Below are positions 26,409 to 33,182 of a DNA stretch of 64,000 nucleotides, in pieces; positions within the stretch are counted from its first letter, which is position 1; each line of letters starts with the position of its first letter. The notes below the pieces were generated by a model, which saw nothing but the letters and a program-made list of their open reading frames with translations, had not been told where the DNA came from and ran no database searches. Position numbers and translations under genes: made by a program. This stretch comes from CAG-632 sp963626805 (GTDB taxonomy: Bacteria > Bacillota > Clostridia > Lachnospirales > Lachnospiraceae), in the NCBI GenBank assembly GCA_963626805.1, contig CAVFXS010000006.1:1-64000 (forward strand), read 5' to 3'.

Positions 26409-27136
26409 AGACTTAAGCCTCCATCCATTACGATCGTCTGGCCTGTCACATATGCCATATCATCTGAGCATAAGGTACGAACCAGTTTTCCAACCTCTGC
26501 TGCTTCTCCGAAGCGTCCGAGCGGTACTGCTTTTAAATGCTCTGCTCTCTGATCCTCCGGAATCTGGTCAATCATATCGGTTGCAATAAATCCCGGTGCA
26601 ACTGCGTTAACCCGGATTCCGTATTGTGCCAGCTCCTTTGCCAGGGTTGCTGTCATCGCATTGACCGCACCCTTGGTCGCACTGTATACACTCTGTCCCG
26701 GAATTGCTACCACTGAGCTGACCGATGAAATATTTACAATACAGCCCTTCTTTTTACGCATCATCTTAAGAGCCGCATTCTGCGCACAATGGAAATATCC
26801 CTTGATATTAATACTCAGACTGCGTTCCAGAGAATCCTCTGGAAGCATCAGCAGATATTTATCATCTACTACGCCTGCATTATTTACCAGTACATCGATA
26901 CTGTCAAACTCTTTTCCTGCTGTCCGGAACATTGCCTGTACAGCCTTTAAATCTGCCGTATCTGCTTGAATTGCCAGTGCCTTCTGACCGATTGCCTCGA
27001 TTTCCTGAACAACTGCCTGTGCAGCAGCCTCATTGGATACATAATTTACAACGATATCATAGCCTGCCTTTGCCAGTTCGATCGCACAGGCTTTTCCAAT
27101 ACCACGGGATGCCCCCGTTACGATTGCTGTACTCAT
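26405..27136 (-). CDS. fabG: 3-oxoacyl-ACP reductase
   Basis: The 243-residue SDR has TGASRGIG at the N-terminus and the catalytic set S138, Y151, K155 in NISSVSS and YSATKGA. It uses NADPH to reduce 3-oxoacyl-ACP. It follows the ketosynthase fusion by 22 bp and overlaps fabZ. C-terminal VTGQTIVMDGGLSL is the standard FabG ending. Local context gives it a role in the same chain-building cycle as the ACP and ketosynthase. Confidence 0.93.
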   Translation of the reverse strand: MSTAIVTGASRGIGKACAIELAKAGYDIVVNYVSNEAAAQAVVQEIEAIGQKALAIQADTADLKAVQAMFRTAGKEFDSIDVLVNNAGVVDDKYLLMLPEDSLERSLSINIKGYFHCAQNAALKMMRKKKGCIVNISSVSSVVAIPGQSVYSATKGAVNAMTATLAKELAQYGIRVNAVAPGFIATDMIDQIPEDQRAEHLKAVPLGRFGEAAEVGKLVRTLCSDDMAYVTGQTIVMDGGLSL

Positions 27137-27158
27137 TCTTTTATTCCTCTCTGATCTA

Positions 27159-29375
27159 TTATTCGCATTCCTTCAGAACAACTGCTGTATAAGAACCACA
27201 ACCATATGATACCGCCAGTGTATGCTTTACACTGCCTCCGTCAATTGCCTTTGCTGCTTCTACCAGCTGTGCATTGGCACTGGCTGCCCGGCAGTCTCCG
27301 GTCTGTTCCCGTACATCTCGGATCTCTTTTGCACCAAATACTTCTGCCAGAACTGCAGACTCTGCTGCCTGTTTCTCAGCCTCATTACTGATCACAGCAT
27401 ATACGCAGTCAATATCAGATGCCTGATAGCCGGCCTTCGCGAGTGCTTTGCTGATTGCATCCTTCATTGCCTGTGCTTCTGTATAGTCTGCCTTACCTGC
27501 GGAATGTGTGCAGGCATATCCGGCTATCTCTGCATAGGTGTGAGCTCCACGCTTCTTTGCACTGTCTGCAGTCTCCAGCACGATGGTTGAACTGCCTTCA
27601 CCCAGTACATTCTCACCATTGATCTTACTGTGTTCATAGAAGAATGTTACCATATCCGAACCTTCATCGGTGCCGGCTGCAAGCATGATATCCTCATTGC
27701 CCTTTTCCAGTACGTCACATGCATAAGCCACACTCTGAAGGCCTGCCTGGGTACCATTTGCCACAGTTGCACAGTAACCCTTTGTCTTTGTAAAGATCGA
27801 GAAATGTCCGCCTGCCGCATTATATACCGTATTCGGGAATGTAAATGCACTTCCGGCAGTTGCACCCTTCTCACAGATATTCTTCTGGAAATTGGATACC
27901 TCAGTTACAGGACCTGCAGAAGTTCCGATGATCGTACCAATTCTGCGTTCATTCTCTTCTGAAACAGTCACATCCGCACTCTTCAATGCATCGATGCCGC
28001 TTATCAGCTGTAACTGACTGAATTTATCCAGCTTCCGGAATACACCGAGCTTCACACCACGGTCTGTAAAATCCTTCATATCAAGAGTCACCGTTGCCAC
28101 CTTTGCTGACGGATCCTCTTTCGCACTTAACGCCTGACCAAAGCCTGTAATATAAAGCTTCTCCTTCGGAGCCTCCTCATGCTGCTTTGCTTCTTTTGCA
28201 AAAATAATGCTGGCATTGGTTCCGCCAAAAGCAAAGGAATTGGACATTGCCATCGGAATCTCCTTCTTCCGGCTGTCATTTGCTACAAAATCCAGATCTC
28301 CGGCTTTTTCCTTTAATGCCACCTTATCTTCCTCTGAGTATCCGATCGTTGGCGGAAGGACATCCTCGCTGACTGCCTTAACCGTAAAGACCGCCTCAAC
28401 CGCACCGGCTGCGCCCAGACAATGACCGGTCATAGACTTTGTAGAGCTGACCGATACGTCTGTACCGTCAAAAATCGTATGCAGAGATAAGAACTCTGCC
28501 TCATCATTCTTCGCTGTTCCGGTTCCGTGTGCATTCACATATGCGATCTCAGACGGAGCGACCTCTGCGGAAGACAATGCTCTGCGGATAACATCCATCT
28601 GACCCTCTCCGGACGGATCCGGAGCTGTAATATGGTAAGCATCACTGTTCACACCGTAGCCCGCTACCTCACAGTAGATCTTAGCTCCTCTGGCAACCGC
28701 ATGCTCGTACTCCTCTACCACCAGAATACCGGAGCCTTCGCCAAGGGTAATACCATGGCTGTGATTTAACGGAGAACATGGCTCCTCTGACAATGCATGC
28801 AGTGCATGGAATCCGGCAAATGCCAGAGAAGAAAACGGATCCGTACCACCGGCCAGGAATATATCGCCGTTGCCGGAACGAATCAGATCACATGCATATG
28901 CAATACTCATCGTACCTGCTGCGCAGGCATTTACGATATTGGCCGTTACACCATTCAGTCCCAGATAAGCGGCTGCACTGTTCGCAATGGAGGAAGCTGC
29001 CATATTCGGAATACGGCTGTCATCCTCTTTGCCCTCCTTCTGAGCAGTCAGATATTCATCAATGCTGACCGCACCGCCGATACAGCTACCTACGATCACA
29101 CCGGCTTCGCCTGCTCCCTGCTCTGAAAGTCCTGCATCCGCAATTGCTTCTTCTGCTGCCTTGATACAAAGTCTGGCAGACCGGTCATACTGCGGTGCCG
29201 GAAGCTCATCACAGAAAACCTCGCCGCCAAGATTTGCATAGCAGCCTTCTGTATTGATAGACTTCACAACGCCTAACCCGGATTTACCAGCCTGAATGCT
29301 GTCCCAGCTTTCCTTTACATCATTACCAACCGGACAGATGATTCCCAGTCCGGTAATTACGCACCGTTTCTTCAT
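27159..29375 (-). CDS. Fused ketosynthase and pseudo-ketosynthase (KS-CLF-like)
   Basis: The 738-residue protein is two thiolase-fold units in one chain. The first (1 to about 395) is a complete KAS II-type enzyme with C151 (NACAAG), H283 (NAHGTG) and H318 (MTGHCLGAAG). The second (about 405-738) has the same fold cues but the cysteine position reads NGTQAG (T542), the first histidine is missing and the second is D694. This resembles KS-chain-length-factor pairs of type II polyketide and aryl-polyene systems, here fused. It should extend ACP-bound chains; the second half may set chain length. GGAGGCG precedes the ATG. Confidence 0.85.
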   Translation of the reverse strand: MKKRCVITGLGIICPVGNDVKESWDSIQAGKSGLGVVKSINTEGCYANLGGEVFCDELPAPQYDRSARLCIKAAEEAIADAGLSEQGAGEAGVIVGSCIGGAVSIDEYLTAQKEGKEDDSRIPNMAASSIANSAAAYLGLNGVTANIVNACAAGTMSIAYACDLIRSGNGDIFLAGGTDPFSSLAFAGFHALHALSEEPCSPLNHSHGITLGEGSGILVVEEYEHAVARGAKIYCEVAGYGVNSDAYHITAPDPSGEGQMDVIRRALSSAEVAPSEIAYVNAHGTGTAKNDEAEFLSLHTIFDGTDVSVSSTKSMTGHCLGAAGAVEAVFTVKAVSEDVLPPTIGYSEEDKVALKEKAGDLDFVANDSRKKEIPMAMSNSFAFGGTNASIIFAKEAKQHEEAPKEKLYITGFGQALSAKEDPSAKVATVTLDMKDFTDRGVKLGVFRKLDKFSQLQLISGIDALKSADVTVSEENERRIGTIIGTSAGPVTEVSNFQKNICEKGATAGSAFTFPNTVYNAAGGHFSIFTKTKGYCATVANGTQAGLQSVAYACDVLEKGNEDIMLAAGTDEGSDMVTFFYEHSKINGENVLGEGSSTIVLETADSAKKRGAHTYAEIAGYACTHSAGKADYTEAQAMKDAISKALAKAGYQASDIDCVYAVISNEAEKQAAESAVLAEVFGAKEIRDVREQTGDCRAASANAQLVEAAKAIDGGSVKHTLAVSYGCGSYTAVVLKECE

Positions 29376-29378
29376 GAA

Positions 29379-29627
29379 TTACGCCTCCGCATTTTCCATT
29401 ACATAATTAGTCAGAGCATTGATATCTCTGAAGTTTGTCTTATCAACACCTGTCATGTTTACACCGAACATATCATCAATTCCTGCAATGATCTCCAGGG
29501 AATCTACGGAATCCAGACCAATCTCGCCGCCGAATAATTCCGCATCATCCTCTAACATCTCTGCCGGGATTCTTAAGTTCTCTACTAACATATCTTTAAT
29601 CTTTGCTGCTACTTCTGTTCTTTCCAT
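29379..29627 (-). CDS. Acyl carrier protein
   Basis: The 82-residue acidic protein has the phosphopantetheine site S40 in GLDSVDSLEI and a helical pattern typical of ACP. The DSL motif is preceded by GGEIG, a feature of ACPs in specialised FAS/PKS clusters, so this is probably a dedicated carrier and not the main AcpP. It is 3 bp before the ketosynthase fusion. The intergenic stretch before it contains two short hairpins. Confidence 0.88.
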   Translation of the reverse strand: MERTEVAAKIKDMLVENLRIPAEMLEDDAELFGGEIGLDSVDSLEIIAGIDDMFGVNMTGVDKTNFRDINALTNYVMENAEA

Positions 29628-29663
29628 GATTTTTCTTCCTTTCTCTTGTTACAATATATATAT

Positions 29664-29699
29664 GGAGTCTCTGACTCCTTCATCAAGCACTGTGTGCTT
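29664..29699 (-). promoter_or_regulatory. Two tandem short hairpins between plsC-like gene and ACP
   Basis: GGAGTC/GACTCC (29664-29678) and AAGCAC/GTGCTT (29685-29699) are 6-bp stems with 3-nt loops in the 76-bp gap. They may protect the ACP message end or weakly attenuate readthrough. A possible internal promoter (TTGATG ... TATATA, 18 bp) overlaps them. Confidence 0.35.
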
Positions 29700-29703
29700 A
29701 ACT

Positions 29704-30477
29704 TCATGATTCCTTCTGCGGTTCTTCCGTAGCTGCCGCTTCCGAAATAGGAGCTGCCGGATTGGCATTCTTCTCATAGTCCTGTATTTCCGTCATTTCC
29801 CATACTGCCTTATCCGCCTTGCCGCCTGTGAACTTTAATTTACCGGATTTCATGGCTTCCAGAATTTCTTTCATATGAAGAATCCGCTCTCTGGCCTGTC
29901 CGGCTATCTGCTTTGCATAGGCTGATTTCCGCATGTCCTTCGGACACTCCAGCGTATAGCTGTCACCGATCAGGATTCGTTTCCGTTCTCCGAAAAATAA
30001 GTGATACGAACCGATATGTGCACATTCTACCACCTTTGCACCGGTTTTCTCTGCCAGTACCGCAAATCCCGGCTGAAACGCATTCATTTCTCCCTTCGAG
30101 GTCTTACCCTCCGGGAAGATCAGGATCGAATGTCCTGCCTCCAAAAGCTTTCTGCAGGCATCATACCAGCTGGTATCCATTCCGCTCCGATCCACCGGCA
30201 CACTGCCATAGGTTCTTAAGAATCCTTCAAACTGCTTCTTCTCATACCAGTCCTTTGCGATCAGGAAATATGGTTTCTTCTTATGCAGTATGGATGCAAT
30301 CAGTGCTCCGTCCTTATGACTCATGTGATTACAGATAAATACAACCGGTGCATCTCCGTTCATAACCTCCATGGCCGTTTGATTTTTATATACTACCTTT
30401 GGACGATATGCCAGATACATACCTGCCTGTATCAGTCCTCGAAGTATACTCTGCATTCCTTTTCCCATTTCAACCAT
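29704..30477 (-). CDS. Lysophospholipid/acyl-ACP acyltransferase, PlsC-like
   Basis: The 257-residue protein has the acyltransferase motifs NHMSHKDG (HX4D) at about residue 51 and FPEGKTSKGEM at about 122. It has an N-terminal amphipathic or membrane-associated helix. It transfers an acyl chain to lysophosphatidate or another acceptor at the membrane. As first gene of the ACP-KS-KR-DH operon it probably loads the special acyl chain onto a lipid. An ATG at 30468 with AGGA nine bases upstream is a slightly better start than 30477. The C-terminal 40 residues are a variable charged tail ending APISEAAATEEPQ. Confidence 0.85.
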   Translation of the reverse strand: MVEMGKGMQSILRGLIQAGMYLAYRPKVVYKNQTAMEVMNGDAPVVFICNHMSHKDGALIASILHKKKPYFLIAKDWYEKKQFEGFLRTYGSVPVDRSGMDTSWYDACRKLLEAGHSILIFPEGKTSKGEMNAFQPGFAVLAEKTGAKVVECAHIGSYHLFFGERKRILIGDSYTLECPKDMRKSAYAKQIAGQARERILHMKEILEAMKSGKLKFTGGKADKAVWEMTEIQDYEKNANPAAPISEAAATEEPQKES

Positions 30478-30488
30478 CCTGCTTTCTC

Positions 30489-30547
30489 ATTATATCCTAT
30501 GCATACCAACTGACGTAGTTTTCAAAACTACACGAACTAATATAGCA
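30489..30547 (-). promoter_or_regulatory. Promoter region of the fab-like operon
   Basis: Two -10 candidates are seen on the minus strand: TGCTATATT (30539-30547) with TTCCAT about 18 bp upstream of the hexamer, and TATAAT (30489-30494) with only a weak -35. A perfect palindrome (30515-30531) lies between them, just after the first predicted start and overlapping the second -35. Confidence 0.5.
30515..30531. promoter_or_regulatory. Perfect 8+1+8 palindrome, candidate operator
   Basis: GTAGTTTTCAAAACTAC is a perfect 17-bp inverted repeat between the TetR gene and the fab-like operon. Size and placement fit a TetR-type operator, with the adjacent regulator (30625-31182) the obvious candidate. 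It is not the FapR consensus. I saw no second copy upstream of the TetR gene. Confidence 0.55.
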
Positions 30548-30578
30548 ATTCTTATCGAAAAATGGAAGCAACAAAACA

Positions 30579-30609
30579 GGCTCTGTGTACAAAAACCATA
30601 CACAGAGCC
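30579..30609 (-). terminator. Terminator after the TetR-family gene
   Basis: An 11-bp perfect stem (GGCTCTGTGTA / TACACAGAGCC) with a 9-nt loop lies 16 bp after the regulator stop codon; on the minus strand TGTTTTGTT follows. It separates the regulator from the fab-like operon. Confidence 0.7.
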
Positions 30610-30624
30610 CTAAATGTACTAAAA

Positions 30625-31182
30625 TTATTTTCTTGAATTCTCAATTGCCTGCTGAATAACGGTTCCGAATAACCGCTCCAGAGAGGTAACCTCCTGCTTC
30701 AGTGAATACTTCATTCCCTGAGCCACCCATTCCTCCAGCATTCCCTGTACTACGTACTTACAGGTATTTACGATCACCTTTTTATCCTCCGGCGAAATCG
30801 CCTGCTCTCCTGCCAGAACATCAATGGAATGATTTAATACGATCTCCACGGCACTGCGGACATACCGGTAAATATCCTCCTTCTTGGCCGATGCAAATAA
30901 ATGCCTTGCCAGCTTCGGATTCTCCTCCAGATATTCGAAGCAGTCCTCCATTGCCGCAATCGGTTCCTGCCCCTCCGTGATTCCCTGCATGATTTCACGG
31001 ATCTCACGCTCCAGAATATCGGCAATGATATTATAGGTATCATCATAGTAATAGTAGAATGTGTTCCTCGTCAGACCACACTCCTCTACAATATCCTTTA
31101 CCATGACCTTCTCAAAGTTCCGCTCCTGTAAGAGCTTCAAAAAAGCAGTCTCTATTGCATTTTTCGTTATCTGCTGTTTCAA
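30625..31182 (-). CDS. TetR/AcrR-family transcriptional regulator
   Basis: The 185-residue protein has an N-terminal helix-turn-helix at about 23-47 (VMVKDIVEECGLTRNTFYYYYDD split over the motif) and an all-helical ligand domain. The F-Y-Y-Y-Y after the turn is typical of TetR proteins that act on fatty-acid or efflux genes in Clostridia. The start is TTG at 31182 with GGGAGAG upstream. It ends 148 bp before the fab-like operon on the same strand and is likely to control it through the palindrome at 30515-30531; this is inference. Confidence 0.85.
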   Translation of the reverse strand: MKQQITKNAIETAFLKLLQERNFEKVMVKDIVEECGLTRNTFYYYYDDTYNIIADILEREIREIMQGITEGQEPIAAMEDCFEYLEENPKLARHLFASAKKEDIYRYVRSAVEIVLNHSIDVLAGEQAISPEDKKVIVNTCKYVVQGMLEEWVAQGMKYSLKQEVTSLERLFGTVIQQAIENSRK

Positions 31183-31227
31183 TGAACTCTCCCTGCCTGT
31201 TCTGTCAAATCATAATCTACGGGTATT

Positions 31228-31542
31228 TTATCGGTTTTGCTGCTCCTTGTCAATCAGCTCCAATGCCATATCGACCATTCGTCCCCAGCCTTTGGCTTTG
31301 ATCACATCGGAATACAGCTCCCCGCCATAATATAAATAAAACCATTCCCGTTCTTCTACCGTTGGATTCTGATTCCCGGTCTCATCCACCATATCCTCTG
31401 TCACTCTGGTATGAAAATCCAGAAATTCTTTCATAAAATCCTGAAACTCCATATCCATTAACCGGTTAAAATCCTCTCTGTATTCTGCTGTTTCCCGGTG
31501 CTTTGCAAACCGTTTCTTCAGCAAATCCTTTCCTGGCTCCAT
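31228..31542 (-). CDS. Hypothetical helical protein
   Basis: The 104-residue protein (start ATG at 31542) is rich in charged residues and predicted helical, with an aromatic cluster EREWFYLYYGGELY near residue 62 and a WGRMVDMALEL helix. GGAGG lies seven bases before this ATG; a longer frame from 31584 would contain that ribosome binding site within codons. It precedes the TetR gene by 45 bp on the same strand and may be co-transcribed. I do not recognise the family. Confidence 0.6.
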   Translation of the reverse strand: MEPGKDLLKKRFAKHRETAEYREDFNRLMDMEFQDFMKEFLDFHTRVTEDMVDETGNQNPTVEEREWFYLYYGGELYSDVIKAKGWGRMVDMALELIDKEQQNR

Positions 31543-31727
31543 TTGATTGCCTCCATTTCTTTCTGTCTCATATTCAGCCTCCATTCGCTGCTTCTACCTA
31601 CAACTCCCATCTTACCCGCTTACGTGTTCCACATGATCCCGTCACTCTGCCTGATGCCATCTCATTTTCTATCTGGCTTAGCTATTCAAAATTCCTGACT
31701 TACACTTTCCAGCTTTTCGATTCCATA

Positions 31728-32537
31728 TTATCCAAGCAGTCCCGTCAGAGAACCGATCAGCCACAGAATCAGCAGATGCGCCGGGTAAAATATATAAAAT
31801 ACCCATTTCAGCTTCCATCCGCGTTCTCCGTTGTAAAAACAGATTGGAATCAATGCCAGAAGAGCCACTGCCTCCAGACTGCTTGAAAACATCAGAATGA
31901 TACAGCATGCGATCACCGCTACCACTCTTCTGTTCCGTAGAAGATACATCATAACAATTGCCAGCACTCCGATACCGCCATAATCCGTCCGCAATAACTC
32001 TGCCGCTGCCATACCGGCAATCGCCATCAGCAGATTCAACACGACCTTTATGCCATTTTTTAATGCCTTTTCTTCCACAATCTGGATTCCAATACAGACC
32101 ATCAGTCCGATTGCCAGTGTAAAAAACACATTCTGATACCCAAACTCCAGCAGCTGTCCGGAAAAAATCTGACTCTTCTCCAGATTAAATGCCATATCAA
32201 ATGGAATCTCCGAAACAATCGCAAAGATCCAAAGTCTTATCAGATACTTCCACCTGTTTCTTGTATGCTCCATTCCTTCAACTAAAAGAAATATAAAAAT
32301 CGGAAAGGCGATTCTTCCGATAGACCGCATCCCCATATAAAGTGCATAGATTCCATCTATCTCAGTACCATCCACACTTTTCTGCATCCATCCCTCGACC
32401 AGTACCGCTCCGGTATGATCGATCAGCATGGTGATTATTGCGATCAGCTTCAGGGTACTACCGGGGATCCCCGGTTTCCGGCTCTGATTCCCGCCATCCG
32501 GTTCCGAAATGTCTGTGCTTTGTAATGAAGGCTCCAT
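31728..32537 (-). CDS. TraX-family membrane protein
   Basis: From the ATG at 32537 the protein has 269 residues and about seven or eight membrane helices. The TraX signature follows the first helix (LIAIITMLIDHTGAVL), with GRIAFPIFIFLLVEG afterwards. TraX in F plasmid acetylates pilin; chromosomal relatives in Firmicutes are thought to be acyltransferase-like membrane proteins of unknown substrate. GAGGAG lies before this start and a promoter lies upstream at 32583-32611, which excludes the longer frame. No conjugation genes are nearby. Confidence 0.8.
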   Translation of the reverse strand: MEPSLQSTDISEPDGGNQSRKPGIPGSTLKLIAIITMLIDHTGAVLVEGWMQKSVDGTEIDGIYALYMGMRSIGRIAFPIFIFLLVEGMEHTRNRWKYLIRLWIFAIVSEIPFDMAFNLEKSQIFSGQLLEFGYQNVFFTLAIGLMVCIGIQIVEEKALKNGIKVVLNLLMAIAGMAAAELLRTDYGGIGVLAIVMMYLLRNRRVVAVIACCIILMFSSSLEAVALLALIPICFYNGERGWKLKWVFYIFYPAHLLILWLIGSLTGLLG

Positions 32538-32582
32538 CTGTATTCTCCTCGTTCTATATTGTCTGTTCATTATGCTCTGCTT

Positions 32583-32611
32583 ATTATAGACCATTTTCGG
32601 ATTTCCCGCAA
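32583..32611 (-). promoter_or_regulatory. Promoter of the TraX-like gene
   Basis: TTGCGG (32606-32611) and TATAAT (32583-32588) on the minus strand are 17 bp apart, about 46 bp before the chosen ATG. The -10 is consensus; the -35 matches at three positions. Confidence 0.55.
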
Positions 32612-32627
32612 CGGATGAGTGGGGGTG

Positions 32628-32647
32628 GTCCTGCACTGCTGCCTGTA
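32628..32647. repeat. 20-bp direct repeat, copy 1
   Basis: Exact copy of the 20-mer at 33073-33092 (begins GTCCTGCACTGC, ends CTGTA). The two copies bracket about 425 bp of non-coding sequence. Confidence 0.75.
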
Positions 32648-33001
32648 CTGCAGAGAAGGAGCAGAATCTATCACCGACGCTTTCTCCGCTACGATGGTTC
32701 TATTCCGGGACCGTTCCCACTAATTTGCCCCTCGCAGCGGATACTAAATTCGTGCTTCGCACTCATTAAGTACCGGCGGGTGCAAACGTCCCTTCATAGA
32801 ATCATCATTCGCTCCGAAAGCTGTTTACTGAACATTAAAGGTGCTACTCTGCTTTTACCTTTCTCTTCCCTTTTACGCGCATTGCTATCTCAAATACTCG
32901 AAATACACCTATTCCATAACTGTACAATTGCGATCGATGTGACAAAATCTGTGCATCCCCTGGCAGTCCCAAGATACAGGAGCATGTGACAGGACCATGT
33001 A

Positions 33002-33055
33002 GGAACATCGGTACTTAGATGCCGTCCTCTGGCATCTTATGTACCGCTATGTTCC
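33002..33055. repeat. Long imperfect inverted repeat
   Basis: Arms GGAACAT...GATGCC and GGCATC...ATGTTCC pair over about 20 bp with two small irregularities and a 7-9 nt apex around GTCCTCT. There is no T-run, so it is not a standard terminator. Confidence 0.7.
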
Positions 33056-33072
33056 GATTTGAGCGAGCGCGC

Positions 33073-33092
33073 GTCCTGCACTGCTGCCTGTA
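33073..33092. repeat. 20-bp direct repeat, copy 2
   Basis: Exact copy of 32628-32647. It lies next to GCGAGCGCGCG and a short GGACGG/CCGTCC hairpin. Confidence 0.75.
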
Positions 33093-33120
33093 TCGCGGGA
33101 CGGCAATCACCCGTCCACGT

Positions 33121-33156
33121 AAAAAGGGAGAAGCACCCGAAGGTCCTTCTCCCCTT
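33121..33156 (-). terminator. Terminator of clpB
   Basis: On the minus strand GGAGAAG-GACC-TTCG-GGTG-CTTCTCC forms a stable stem with a TTCG loop and is followed by CTTTTT. It begins 27 bp after the clpB stop codon. Confidence 0.85.
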
Positions 33157-33182
33157 GCATAATCCATCATCTATCCACTTTA

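Larger units (their letters stand above)
32612..33120. other. Non-coding island with repeats and hairpins
   Basis: No convincing reading frame on either strand in about 510 bp between the TraX promoter and the clpB terminator. It contains a 20-bp exact direct repeat (32628-32647 and 33073-33092), a long imperfect hairpin (33002-33055), and small stems such as GTGC-TTC-GCAC (32752-32762 region) and GGACGG-CAATCAC-CCGTCC near 33098-33116. Base composition is richer in GC and CG dinucleotides than the neighbouring spacers. It may be a repetitive extragenic element, a decayed mobile element or an RNA gene. Confidence 0.5.

Noticed and set aside
31728..32537. TraX-like gene as a sign of a conjugative element
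   Set aside because: No relaxase, type IV secretion, integrase or attachment repeats are nearby; chromosomal TraX relatives are common in Firmicutes.
32438..32989. 183-codon plus-strand frame entering the non-coding island
   Set aside because: Mostly antisense to the TraX gene; the remainder has no protein-like pattern or ribosome site.
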